Origin: an uncultured Bacilli bacterium
GTDB lineage: Bacteria > Bacillota_I > Bacilli_A > RF39 > UBA660
Direction of reading: 5' to 3'
Length of the DNA: 50,294 nucleotides
Assembly: GCA_910583685.1 (NCBI GenBank)
Contig: CAJTXY010000006.1
Span: 1 to 50,294 of the forward strand
Under the pieces are notes generated by a model, which worked only from the letters and a program-made list of their open reading frames with translations, made no database searches and was not told the origin of the DNA. The position numbers and the translations under genes were made by a program. This document shows, piece after piece, positions 16,630 to 23,335 of this stretch; the stretch's first letter is position 1; every line of letters begins with the position of its first letter.

Positions 16630-17229
16630 CTATACCAATGTCAAACATCCTACTAATAATAAAATAGATAGTAAATTCAAAAACCATTCTGCTTGAAATA
16701 CCTTTGGAACACTATTACCAATTTTTAAAAGCATATAATAGACACTATAACCAAGAAGCCCACCAAAAATATTAAGTATAATATCATCAATATCAAATAC
16801 TCTACCAATTAACATTTGAACACATTCAATAGAACAAGATGCAATCATCGTTAAAAAAATAGGAATATATAGTTTCTTTACATCTAGATAATAACTAGTA
16901 AAAAAGCCAAATGGTAAAAACAAAAGCATATTTCCTAAAACATTTTTAAGAAAGAGTCTACTTCCAAAAGAGTAACGGGTAATTTCCCGAAATGGAATAA
17001 AATTATTTGTAGACCAACTAACAGTATCTTGAAATGTCACCACTTGGAATAAACATAAAATATAAATTACAAAACAAAGCATCAATAGCTCTTTATAAAG
17101 AACAAACCGAATTTTATTTTTAATTAAATAGGTAACCCTAAGGGAAACCAAAACTACAACCGAAATAACAATCATTGGCCAAGTGAAAGAGGCCACGCCT
17201 CTAATGGTATTAGATAATGGGGTTAGCAT
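16630..17229 (-). CDS. VanZ-like family membrane protein
   Basis: A 199-aa polytopic protein with about five hydrophobic helices. The VanZ-family pattern is visible: NNFIPFREI, then KNVLGNMLLFLPFGFF near residues 93-108, then SIECVQMLIGRVFDIDDIILN near 134-154. VanZ itself gives low-level teicoplanin resistance, but most relatives have no defined role. The gene begins two bases after yqfD and ends nine bases before ybeY, inside a block where phoH normally stands, so it was inserted into the operon without disturbing it. There is no sign of other glycopeptide-resistance genes. Confidence 0.85.
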   Translation of the reverse strand: MLTPLSNTIRGVASFTWPMIVISVVVLVSLRVTYLIKNKIRFVLYKELLMLCFVIYILCLFQVVTFQDTVSWSTNNFIPFREITRYSFGSRLFLKNVLGNMLLFLPFGFFTSYYLDVKKLYIPIFLTMIASCSIECVQMLIGRVFDIDDIILNIFGGLLGYSVYYMLLKIGNSVPKVFQAEWFLNLLSILLLVGCLTLV

Positions 17230-17231
17230 TA

Positions 17232-18419
17232 CTATTCACTTCCTTCTTCTGCTTCCTTTTGCAACTCTTCTAATTTCACATCTTTCAAACTTACAGTATC
17301 TGTAATATTCTCTTTTACTTTGAAAAATACTTCTACTACTATTTTACTATTTTTATGAGACTTTTTCAAAGTTTTTTGTGAAATAATCTCATCTTCTTTC
17401 TGAAGACGACTTCGAAGTTTAGAAACTGAAATCTGGTATGCTTTCTCTAACGCCTCCCTCTCACTATGAATCTCTTCCAAAATTTTCACTTCCTGATAAG
17501 TAGTATAAGAAAGTGAAATAGGCAACAAATTATTTTGAAGCAATACGGATCTTTTTTTACGAGACTGTTTATAAGGTTTTAAATCAATAATAGGAAAATG
17601 ATAATTTAAAAATGAAAGTTCAAGCCGCTTCTTATCTCTTCCCGTTAATACCTCCTCTTTATACTGATAAGGAACTTCTACTCTTACTTGATACCATACT
17701 TCTGCAAATACACGGCCTTCTGCACGAATTTTACTAACTGGCTTATCTTTATTTTTAATAATACCACTAATTAAAACATCCCCTTTTTGAACATAATCAT
17801 TTTTTGCCTTTACAATTTCCCCATGACTAGCCTCAATCTCCAAAATTCTACCTGGCTTTTTGGCAACAATACTCTGTTCTTCTTTAGAATCCATCTTTCC
17901 CATCTTTTTGCGTTCTTCCACACTGACACGATAACTAGTTCCAACTTCTTCAATCTCAATCCATTCTAAGTGGTCCTTCTCTTTTTCTAAAATTTGTTCC
18001 ACTATTTTTTCTTTTTTAGCAAAAGAGACTTTAAAACGATAAGGTCTAATTCCATAATCCTCTAAATCATTGAGAATTAATGTTCTGATTTCCTCCTTAG
18101 CATGAATTACTTCTACCTTCAAAATTAAATGAGACAAAAACTGAAGTAATAAAATGGAAACAAAAACTGAGGCCAAAAATAAAAAATATTTATGAAATAG
18201 ATAACGGAATTTAGCAAGTCCATATCGATTAAGAACTTCCATTTGATAAATGGTTTTCATATCAATTATTTTCTGATAATCATCCTCATTTACTAATATT
18301 TGTAAATCATTTTTCGAAACAACTACTTTTCTAAGTTCTATTTTTAAGGCAATTAATTTAGATAAAAAGCTTTTAGGGTCCCTACCTGTAATTTTTAAAA
18401 GATAAAACGACTCAAACAT
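17232..18419 (-). CDS. yqfD: Sporulation protein YqfD
   Basis: A 395-aa membrane-anchored protein of the sigma-E-dependent YqfD/SpoIV-like family, needed for efficient sporulation in B. subtilis. I start at the ATG at 18419, which overlaps the yqfC stop by eight bases and has a GAGGTGG site; it gives MFESFYLLKITGRDPKSF, matching the family N-terminus, whereas the ATG at 18467 would add 16 basic residues. One transmembrane helix lies near residues 80-100 (FLFLASVFVSILLLQFLSHL), followed by a large extracytoplasmic region with charged repeats. It is in the classical yqfC-yqfD pair. Confidence 0.88.
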   Translation of the reverse strand: MFESFYLLKITGRDPKSFLSKLIALKIELRKVVVSKNDLQILVNEDDYQKIIDMKTIYQMEVLNRYGLAKFRYLFHKYFLFLASVFVSILLLQFLSHLILKVEVIHAKEEIRTLILNDLEDYGIRPYRFKVSFAKKEKIVEQILEKEKDHLEWIEIEEVGTSYRVSVEERKKMGKMDSKEEQSIVAKKPGRILEIEASHGEIVKAKNDYVQKGDVLISGIIKNKDKPVSKIRAEGRVFAEVWYQVRVEVPYQYKEEVLTGRDKKRLELSFLNYHFPIIDLKPYKQSRKKRSVLLQNNLLPISLSYTTYQEVKILEEIHSEREALEKAYQISVSKLRSRLQKEDEIISQKTLKKSHKNSKIVVEVFFKVKENITDTVSLKDVKLEELQKEAEEGSE

Positions 18420-18651
18420 TAGCCACCTCAATAGCATCCACTTGACCTTTAATAAGGATTTCTTCATCCAAAAGTCTATTTAAATGCAAATGATTACCCG
18501 TAATTGTAACTCTTTTGGTAAGAGATGCAATAACAATACGGTTATCATCTAAAGATATAATTTTAGTATAATTCATAATATGAATCATATCGATATATAA
18601 AGTTAAACGAAATTCATTATCAACAATATAATTTTTCACCCTATCAAACAT
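18412..18651 (-). CDS. yqfC: Sporulation protein YqfC
   Basis: A 79-aa YabP/YqfC-type protein. The family pattern of short beta strands is visible: RLTLYIDMIHIMNYTKIISL, NRIVIASLTKRVTITG and EILIKGQVDAIEV. In B. subtilis it is a sigma-E-regulated gene of unknown exact role. The gene overlaps yqfD and follows yqeY. Confidence 0.88.
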   Translation of the reverse strand: MFDRVKNYIVDNEFRLTLYIDMIHIMNYTKIISLDDNRIVIASLTKRVTITGNHLHLNRLLDEEILIKGQVDAIEVANV

Positions 18652-18673
18652 TTTATCACCTATTAAAGGGTAT

Positions 18674-18713
18674 GAAAAAAGACTAGTAATTAGAAGAAAA
18701 CTTCTTACCCTAG
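18674..18713 (-). terminator. Possible terminator between yqeY and yqfC
   Basis: The minus strand reads CTAG, AGAAG-tttt-CTTCT, CTAG and then TCTTTTTT, a two-part stem with T-run. It would separate the constitutive rpsU-yqeY side from the sporulation pair. The stem is interrupted, so this is moderate evidence. Confidence 0.45.
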
Positions 18714-19148
18714 CCTTTCTTTTATTAAGGTACTCACAAGCTTCATATCTGCTTTTCCTTTTAATTTAGGTGTAGCCTCTTTCATTACTTTTCCCATATC
18801 TCGGCTACTCTCTGGTTTTACAGATTCAAAGATTTCATCAAGAACTCTTTCTACCTCCTCTTGTGTTAATTGTTCTGGCATATAAGTCATTAAAATCTCT
18901 AATTCTTTTTTTGTATTACGAACTAGATCTTCTCTTCCTGCCTTTTCAAACTCAGAAATAGAATCATTCCGCATCTTAATCTGCTTACCTAAAACATCCA
19001 AAACAAGATCATCTGTAATATCTCGTTTTGTATTAATATGTTCTAAATCAACTGCTGCTTTTACCATACGAATAACAGCTAGCTGATCTTTATTCTTCTC
19101 TTTCATAGCAAGAACTAAATCCTGCTTTAATCTCTCTTCTAAAGTAAT
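18705..19148 (-). CDS. yqeY: GatB/YqeY domain protein, apparent ATT start
   Basis: YqeY resembles the tail domain of GatB and may assist tRNA amidation. The first ATG (19106) would give a 133-aa protein lacking the conserved first helix. Upstream in the same frame the sequence reads TLEERLKQDLVLA just before MKEKNKDQLAVIRMVK, which fits the usual YqeY start. The only start candidates there are two ATT codons (19151-19149 and 19148-19146). The second lies seven bases after AGGAG and gives 147 aa, close to the 148 aa of B. subtilis YqeY. Alternatively translation begins at 19106 with loss of the helix. Neighbours are rpsU side and yqfC, as in other Bacillota. Confidence 0.85.
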   Translation of the reverse strand: MTLEERLKQDLVLAMKEKNKDQLAVIRMVKAAVDLEHINTKRDITDDLVLDVLGKQIKMRNDSISEFEKAGREDLVRNTKKELEILMTYMPEQLTQEEVERVLDEIFESVKPESSRDMGKVMKEATPKLKGKADMKLVSTLIKERLG

Positions 19149-19163
19149 AATAAGACTCCTCTC

Positions 19164-19718
19164 TTATCTACTTAATCCTGTATTTTCTGGTTGTACTTGT
19201 GGTGCAGTTGCCTCAGAAACCATATCGTTTAAAGAAGAAGTCTGACTCATTTCTTCTAATTTATGATAAATAGCATCTACCCCCCCCACAGCCTTATCAC
19301 TAGTATCACAGGCGAGTACAGCCCCCACAATATCAGCAGCATTTTCCTGATTTAGTATTAAATCACTAGTAAGTGCTGACATAACATGATGATAGTTATT
19401 CGCTTCTTTTTGAATTTCTGCAATAGATAAGTCCTTTGCAGAAGCAGCTGGTAACCAAGTGCGTGCCTCTGCAACCTTAGTTAATAATCCAAAATCTTCT
19501 CTTTCCAACACCTTATCATTCATTACAGCTTTAGTAATATACTTTTGATTATCCTGAGAATTAATTAATGCCATAGTCATTTTTTGGAATCCAGAAGACG
19601 CCTTTTCAAAAGCTTCTGATTCCATAAGTTTAGTTCTTGTTTGAGAAATAACATCGCTCTCAGTTTCCTGCATATTAAATTTCCAACCTGTCCAATCCAA
19701 TTTGTCTTTATCTTCCAT
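19164..19718 (-). CDS. Hypothetical protein between rpsU and yqeY
   Basis: A 184-aa acidic, mostly helical soluble protein that I do not recognise. It has no signal peptide or catalytic motif, and it ends in a Pro/Gln/Ser-rich tail. The ATG at 19718 has only an A-rich sequence before it; a strong GGAAAGGAG lies about 35 bases upstream, with a stop in frame between, so initiation is uncertain. A promoter is visible at 19790-19819. A plus-strand run of seven C near 19284 is a possible slippage site. It separates rpsU and yqeY, which are normally adjacent. Confidence 0.65.
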   Translation of the reverse strand: MEDKDKLDWTGWKFNMQETESDVISQTRTKLMESEAFEKASSGFQKMTMALINSQDNQKYITKAVMNDKVLEREDFGLLTKVAEARTWLPAASAKDLSIAEIQKEANNYHHVMSALTSDLILNQENAADIVGAVLACDTSDKAVGGVDAIYHKLEEMSQTSSLNDMVSEATAPQVQPENTGLSR

Positions 19719-19789
19719 TTTTCTATTTTATAATTCAAATAATAATATGAATTATTTCTCCTTTCCATTATAATATTTTATCAATTACC

Positions 19790-19819
19790 ATTATAAATAT
19801 GAAGAAGATAACTTGTCAA
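19790..19819 (-). promoter_or_regulatory. Promoter for the 184-aa gene and yqeY
   Basis: Minus-strand TTGACA (19819-19814), an 18-base spacer and TATAAT (19795-19790) lie downstream of the rpsU terminator, making a separate transcript. Confidence 0.7.
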
Positions 19820-19840
19820 GTAGGTTTACAAAATAAGACA

Positions 19841-19863
19841 TAAAAAGTAGAGCTTTGCTCTAC
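19841..19863 (-). terminator. Intrinsic terminator of rpsU
   Basis: A perfect 7-bp stem GTAGAGC-aaa-GCTCTAC is followed by TTTTTA on the minus strand and overlaps the rpsU stop codon. Confidence 0.9.
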
Positions 19864-20060
19864 CTTTCTCTATTTCTGCTTTTATTTCTTTTTTGTGTAT
19901 TTTTGATGCCCTCTTTTTTCGCTTTTCTTCTCTTAACTCCTGGCTTATCATAACATTCTCTTTTTTTGCATTCTGAAGGGACACCGTCTCTCGCTACTTT
20001 TTGTTTGAATCGTCTTAGAGCCATATCTAAGTTTCCATTCTTAACAGTTACTTGCGTCAT
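19860..20060 (-). CDS. rpsU: 30S ribosomal protein S21
   Basis: A 66-aa, very basic ribosomal protein of the small subunit. The family start TQVTVKNG is followed by ALRRFKQKVARDGV and a long Lys/Arg tail (KRRKAKKEGIK). It has a GGGAGGG ribosome site, its own promoter and its own terminator. The gene is upstream of yqeY as in other Bacillota, but with one unknown gene between. Confidence 0.96.
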   Translation of the reverse strand: MTQVTVKNGNLDMALRRFKQKVARDGVPSECKKRECYDKPGVKRRKAKKEGIKNTQKRNKSRNRER

Positions 20061-20091
20061 TACTTTCCCTCCCTTCGTCTTAACTACAACG

Positions 20092-20121
20092 ATTATAACA
20101 CAACACGATTTTATTTTTCAA
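20092..20121 (-). promoter_or_regulatory. Promoter of rpsU
   Basis: Minus-strand TTGAAA (20121-20116), an 18-base spacer and TATAAT (20097-20092) lie about 30 bases before the rpsU start. Confidence 0.7.
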
Positions 20122-20155
20122 CAAATTTTGAAGTTTTTTTACTATTTTTTATATA

Positions 20156-20323
20156 TTAAACAACAATTCCATACAAATTCCTGAAAAATATTCCAACATA
20201 AATGCCAAACTGATAGAAGAAATTTAATAAAATATGAAGAAAATACAATATGAATGGTAAAAATAATACCCCTATCACTTCATATTTATATTTCTTTAAA
20301 TACTTTTTTATTCTAATGGACAT
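20156..20323 (-). CDS. Small membrane protein, candidate bacteriocin immunity protein
   Basis: A 55-aa ORF that overlaps the end of the second bacteriocin peptide by 16 bases. It begins with a strongly basic segment (MSIRIKKYLKKYKYE) followed by one long hydrophobic stretch (residues 16-38, VIGVLFLPFILYFLHILLNF) and an aromatic, partly hydrophobic tail ending GIVV. Short cationic membrane proteins encoded directly after bacteriocin structural genes are often immunity proteins; that role is inferred from position. No convincing terminator follows on the minus strand before the rpsU promoter. Confidence 0.65.
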   Translation of the reverse strand: MSIRIKKYLKKYKYEVIGVLFLPFILYFLHILLNFFYQFGIYVGIFFRNLYGIVV

Positions 20324-20472
20324 ACTTTATTTTCACTAATTCTGCGTATTGCAGAACCAACACTACGCCCCGCATCCATCAATACCTTAATAATACCAGT
20401 AAAAGAATTAATTAAAGTACCAGAAATTGTAGCCCCACCAACTAAGGAATCTAAGTCCTCTATTTTCCTCAT
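20308..20472 (-). CDS. Double-glycine bacteriocin peptide 2
   Basis: A 54-aa precursor. Leader residues 1-13 read MRKIEDLDSLVGG, with Leu at -7 and -4 and Gly-Gly at the cut site, as required by C39 peptidase exporters. The predicted mature peptide of 41 aa starts ATISGTLINSF, contains a G-x-x-x-G motif (GRSVG), is basic in its second half (AIRRISENK) and has one Cys four residues from the end. Its ATG overlaps the stop of peptide 1 in an ATGA. Two overlapping GG-leader peptides with G-x-x-x-G motifs beside their exporter are the hallmark of class IIb two-peptide bacteriocins. Confidence 0.85.
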   Translation of the reverse strand: MRKIEDLDSLVGGATISGTLINSFTGIIKVLMDAGRSVGSAIRRISENKVCPLE

Positions 20473-20606
20473 ACACATGACCTCGGATGAACAATTCCTT
20501 CAATAACACCGGCTAAAAAGACAACTGCTGCAGCAATTCCTAATGCTACCCAAGCGGATGCACCCCCTGTTACCCTTTCCAAAACTTGATTATCTATTCT
20601 TTTCAT
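20469..20606 (-). CDS. Double-glycine bacteriocin peptide 1
   Basis: A 45-aa precursor with the leader MKRIDNQVLERVTGG (residues 1-15). The predicted mature peptide of 30 aa starts ASAWVALG, has an alanine/valine-rich membrane-active core, a G-x-x-x-G motif (GVIEG) and a C-terminus HPRSCV with one Cys. Like peptide 2, it has a single Cys next to its C-terminus, so a disulfide-linked pair is possible. A GGAG site precedes the ATG. The gene overlaps the accessory gene upstream by 17 bases and peptide 2 by four bases. Confidence 0.87.
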   Translation of the reverse strand: MKRIDNQVLERVTGGASAWVALGIAAAVVFLAGVIEGIVHPRSCV

Positions 20607-21015
20607 AATCGTCTCCTTTCAAGCAAGATTTAAAAATAGTAAGTAAGCTTTCTTCCTCATCATAAATCATAATCTGAATCACATCATACACTTGATACTT
20701 ATCAGGCAGTAAAACAGAAAGCTCTACTTGATGATAGGAAATAGAATCTTTTTCTAAAATATTTCTAATAATATTTTGAATACTTACTCTATACTTTTTT
20801 CCTTCTATATAAATAGTTTTATTCTTATTAAGTTCATAAAGTACATCGCGATTAGCCAAAACCTGAATCGTATTATCATAACTCACAGTAGCAGACAAAA
20901 CATAATAAGTTTTATAAAAATGTTGTGATAAATAAAAAATACTGTAAAAAAGACAAACCAGGAGTAGAAAAAACAAAAAATAACTACCCTGAAATTTTTC
21001 AAACTTCTTCTGCAT
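20590..21015 (-). CDS. Short bacteriocin-export accessory protein (HlyD-like remnant)
   Basis: A 141-aa protein with an N-terminal membrane anchor at about residues 12-32 (YFLFFLLLVCLFYSIFYL) and a beta-rich extracytoplasmic part (VLSATVSYDNTIQVL, then TIYIEGKKYRVSIQNII and YQVYDVIQIMIYDEEESLL). Topology and context fit a membrane-fusion partner of a bacteriocin ABC exporter, but it is far shorter than a full HlyD protein and lacks the coiled-coil hairpin. It overlaps the exporter gene by 17 bases and the first peptide gene by 17 bases. Confidence 0.7.
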   Translation of the reverse strand: MQKKFEKFQGSYFLFFLLLVCLFYSIFYLSQHFYKTYYVLSATVSYDNTIQVLANRDVLYELNKNKTIYIEGKKYRVSIQNIIRNILEKDSISYHQVELSVLLPDKYQVYDVIQIMIYDEEESLLTIFKSCLKGDDYEKNR

Positions 21016-23089
21016 AAGTCTGTCCTTTTGTAATAGGAATTACCTGTTGAAATAAATCTTGATTATCAAAACGATGGGAAATTACAATAATGGTCTTTCC
21101 CTTTAATAAAGCAAAAATATTTTTTAATATCTCTCTTTCTCTAGAAACATCTATTTGACTAGATGCTTCATCAAAAATATAAATATCGCTCCTTTTTAAA
21201 ACACTACGAGCAAGAATGAAACGTTGCCTTTCACCACCACTTAAATTAAACCCATTTTCTTCAAGAACAGTATCTAGTCCTAAAGGAAACCTAGCAATAA
21301 CGTCATCTAAATGCATCTTACTAATAATGTCTTCCACCTCATCACGATGAATATCTCTCCCCATAACAATATTTTCATAAATCGTATCTGTAAATAGATA
21401 TTCATTTTGTGATACATAAGCAATTTTTTGACGAAGAGTTGCTAAATGATAATGATTAATATCAATTCCACCAATTTTAACACTTCCATAAGGAACCTCA
21501 ACATATCTCAAAAGCATTTTTACAAGCGTAGACTTACCATTCCCACTTTCTCCAGTAATAAAGACCCTCCTCCCAAACGGTATTCTTAAATTAAAATTGG
21601 AAAAAAGTGGTTTACTATGATACGAAAACGACAAGTTCTTATACTCAATGACTCCTTCCAAATTTTGTGAAGTAAAATATTCATTCATTGCAAAAGACTC
21701 CTTACAAATGGTAAACAAATCCTCCACACGATCCTTAGAGACCTTATACTCACGATAACTTTTCAAAATACCACCCAGATTTTGAAAAGAAGTACTGCTG
21801 TAACTTAGAATACTTTGAAAAACAATCAGCTCACTTAACGAAAGTCTCCCTGTAATAACCAGTCTCCCACCCAAAAATAATAGAACCACCATCATAATAT
21901 GATGAAGATGATTTTTAAACATTTCTTCTATATAATGTAGTAGAAAAAGAAAATAATGATTTTCTAAAAAAGATAAATACTTGCGGTAAAATCGCTCTCC
22001 TACTATCTCCTCCATATGAAGGCCCTTAACAACATCAAAAGCAGAAAGAACCTCGATCAAATAAGAATTAACATTCTCCTCCTTTCTTAAATACTTTTTT
22101 AATCTTTTCTGATGGGAAGTCTGAAAAAGAAGTTGAATAAGGAAAAAAGATAGAAAAAAGAAAAGACTATAACTAGCGAGAACAAAATTAAGTTGGAACA
22201 AAAGAATCATAAAAATAATAAATGACAAAAACTCTGGAATACTAATGCATATAAAAGTAGTAATAAAGTTTTTTACAACAGATAAGTCCTTAATTCTCGC
22301 AAGGATTTCTCCCGTAGTACGATTTTTATAATAGAGATATGGAAATGAAATAATTTGTTCTAAAATTTTACTGGTAAGTTGAAAATCAAAAATATCACTC
22401 CACTTCAGTAAAATTATATTACGTAAAAAGTTAGCACTTTCCTTAATAATAAAGACAATGAGTATCGCTTGACTAATTAAAATAATATTTTCTATATTTT
22501 TAAACGTAAGAGCATATTCAATTAAATATTTAAAATGATATAAAGATAAAATATGAAAAATCATATAGATAAAACTAAGAATTAAAATAATGAAAAGGAC
22601 GGTTTTATATTTTTTCAAATTACTGAAAAAAGCTTGTCTAATAACTTTCTTAACTGTAAAATTAGGCAGTACTTTATTCGGTTTCAAAAAAATATATTTA
22701 TGACTGCTCATAAGCTTGAATTCTGAAAGAGCAAGAATCTTCTTTCCCTTAGCAGGATCCATAACAAGTACTTTTTTATTTTTAAAATCAATATCATATA
22801 AAACCAAAAAGTGCTGATAGCTCCTATTAATAACGACATGAGCAATACAAGGTAAATCATCTTTCCTAATATTTTCAAGCTCCCCTTCTACACCACTAGC
22901 AGAAAAGCCTAAAGTAGAAGCACCATTTATCAAATGATAAGCACTAACGCCATTCTTAGTAGTAGAAGTAAGTTCCATTAAATACTCTTTTGATACATTT
23001 CCTCCATAATATCTAACAATAGAGAGTAAGGAACATATACCACAGTCTTTGATACCATCTTGAAGTACAATCTCTATTTTTTTGACAAT
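20999..23089 (-). CDS. Peptidase-containing ABC exporter (C39) for double-glycine peptides
   Basis: A bifunctional exporter that cleaves GG leaders and exports the peptide. With an upstream ATT start at 23089-23087 it is 696 aa: C39 peptidase (residues 1-145; LQDGIKDCGICS with Cys16, His93 in QHFLVLYD, Asp111 in VMDPAKG), a transmembrane domain of about six helices (residues 160-430), and an ATPase with Walker A GESGNGKST, signature LSGGERQR and Walker B IYIFDEAS. The first ATG (22978) would remove Cys16 and give an inactive protease. The ATT is seven bases after GGAGG. An overlapping TTG (23088) is in another frame and would need one extra A in the A7 run to read through. It is the first gene of the bacteriocin operon. 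Confidence 0.93.
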   Translation of the reverse strand: MVKKIEIVLQDGIKDCGICSLLSIVRYYGGNVSKEYLMELTSTTKNGVSAYHLINGASTLGFSASGVEGELENIRKDDLPCIAHVVINRSYQHFLVLYDIDFKNKKVLVMDPAKGKKILALSEFKLMSSHKYIFLKPNKVLPNFTVKKVIRQAFFSNLKKYKTVLFIILILSFIYMIFHILSLYHFKYLIEYALTFKNIENIILISQAILIVFIIKESANFLRNIILLKWSDIFDFQLTSKILEQIISFPYLYYKNRTTGEILARIKDLSVVKNFITTFICISIPEFLSFIIFMILLFQLNFVLASYSLFFFLSFFLIQLLFQTSHQKRLKKYLRKEENVNSYLIEVLSAFDVVKGLHMEEIVGERFYRKYLSFLENHYFLFLLHYIEEMFKNHLHHIMMVVLLFLGGRLVITGRLSLSELIVFQSILSYSSTSFQNLGGILKSYREYKVSKDRVEDLFTICKESFAMNEYFTSQNLEGVIEYKNLSFSYHSKPLFSNFNLRIPFGRRVFITGESGNGKSTLVKMLLRYVEVPYGSVKIGGIDINHYHLATLRQKIAYVSQNEYLFTDTIYENIVMGRDIHRDEVEDIISKMHLDDVIARFPLGLDTVLEENGFNLSGGERQRFILARSVLKRSDIYIFDEASSQIDVSREREILKNIFALLKGKTIIVISHRFDNQDLFQQVIPITKGQTYAEEV

Positions 23090-23150
23090 TATTTCACCTC
23101 CTGTCTTATTATTCGCACTCTCCTAAAAAAATCGAAGAAAAATTTAATTT

Positions 23151-23180
23151 TTGACAAATTTAATTTACCTATGCTAAAAT
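23151..23180 (+). promoter_or_regulatory. Promoter of the orphan plus-strand RNA
   Basis: TTGACA (23151-23156), an 18-base spacer and TAAAAT (23175-23180) face right into a region with no plus-strand ORF. Confidence 0.6.
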
Positions 23181-23186
23181 AAATCC

Positions 23187-23328
23187 ACAACGAAAGAGGT
23201 CGCAATGCTTATAAGTACTAATTAACTATTCAGATTATGTTTGATTAGAAAAGGAAGTACAGATAAGTGGCTTTCTAACCTTATTCAAAAACTATAAAGA
23301 AATATCGAAATGCAAAAGATATTTTTTT
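23187..23328 (+). ncRNA. Orphan structured RNA, possibly a relic lysine riboswitch
   Basis: A promoter at 23151-23180 and an intrinsic terminator at 23301-23328 (AATATC-loop-GATATT then seven T) bracket about 140 bases with no ORF of note. The 5' part, AAGAGGTCGCAATG then TTATAAGTA, resembles the 5' strand of the lysine riboswitch (AGAGG-x-x-GC ... AGUA), and GTGGCTTTCT near 23267-23276 could close P1. The GCCGAAG and GCUGG segments of a full lysine aptamer are missing, and no gene follows. CTAATTAAC and GTTTGATTAG can pair as an internal hairpin. It could be a decayed riboswitch, a small regulatory RNA, or an antisense regulator of the neighbouring genes. Confidence 0.4.
23301..23328 (+). 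terminator. Terminator of the orphan RNA
   Basis: A 6-bp stem AATATC / GATATT with an 11-base loop and seven T on the plus strand, ending eight bases before the stop codon of the convergent gene. Confidence 0.6.
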
Positions 23329-23335
23329 AATTTGT

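Noticed and set aside
16630..17229. Vancomycin/teicoplanin resistance locus
   Set aside because: VanZ-like proteins are common in genomes without resistance, and vanH, vanA/B, vanX, vanR and vanS are absent here.
19577..19768. 63-aa ORF overlapping the 184-aa gene
   Set aside because: Although its ATG is part of the GGAAAGGAG stretch, the frame overlaps most of the N-terminus of the longer gene, has no ribosome site of its own and an unlikely composition.
20116..20145. Terminator of the bacteriocin operon
   Set aside because: The hairpin ttcaa / ttgaa has its T-run on the plus strand, so it would end a plus-strand transcript, while the operon runs on the minus strand; part of it is the rpsU -35 box.
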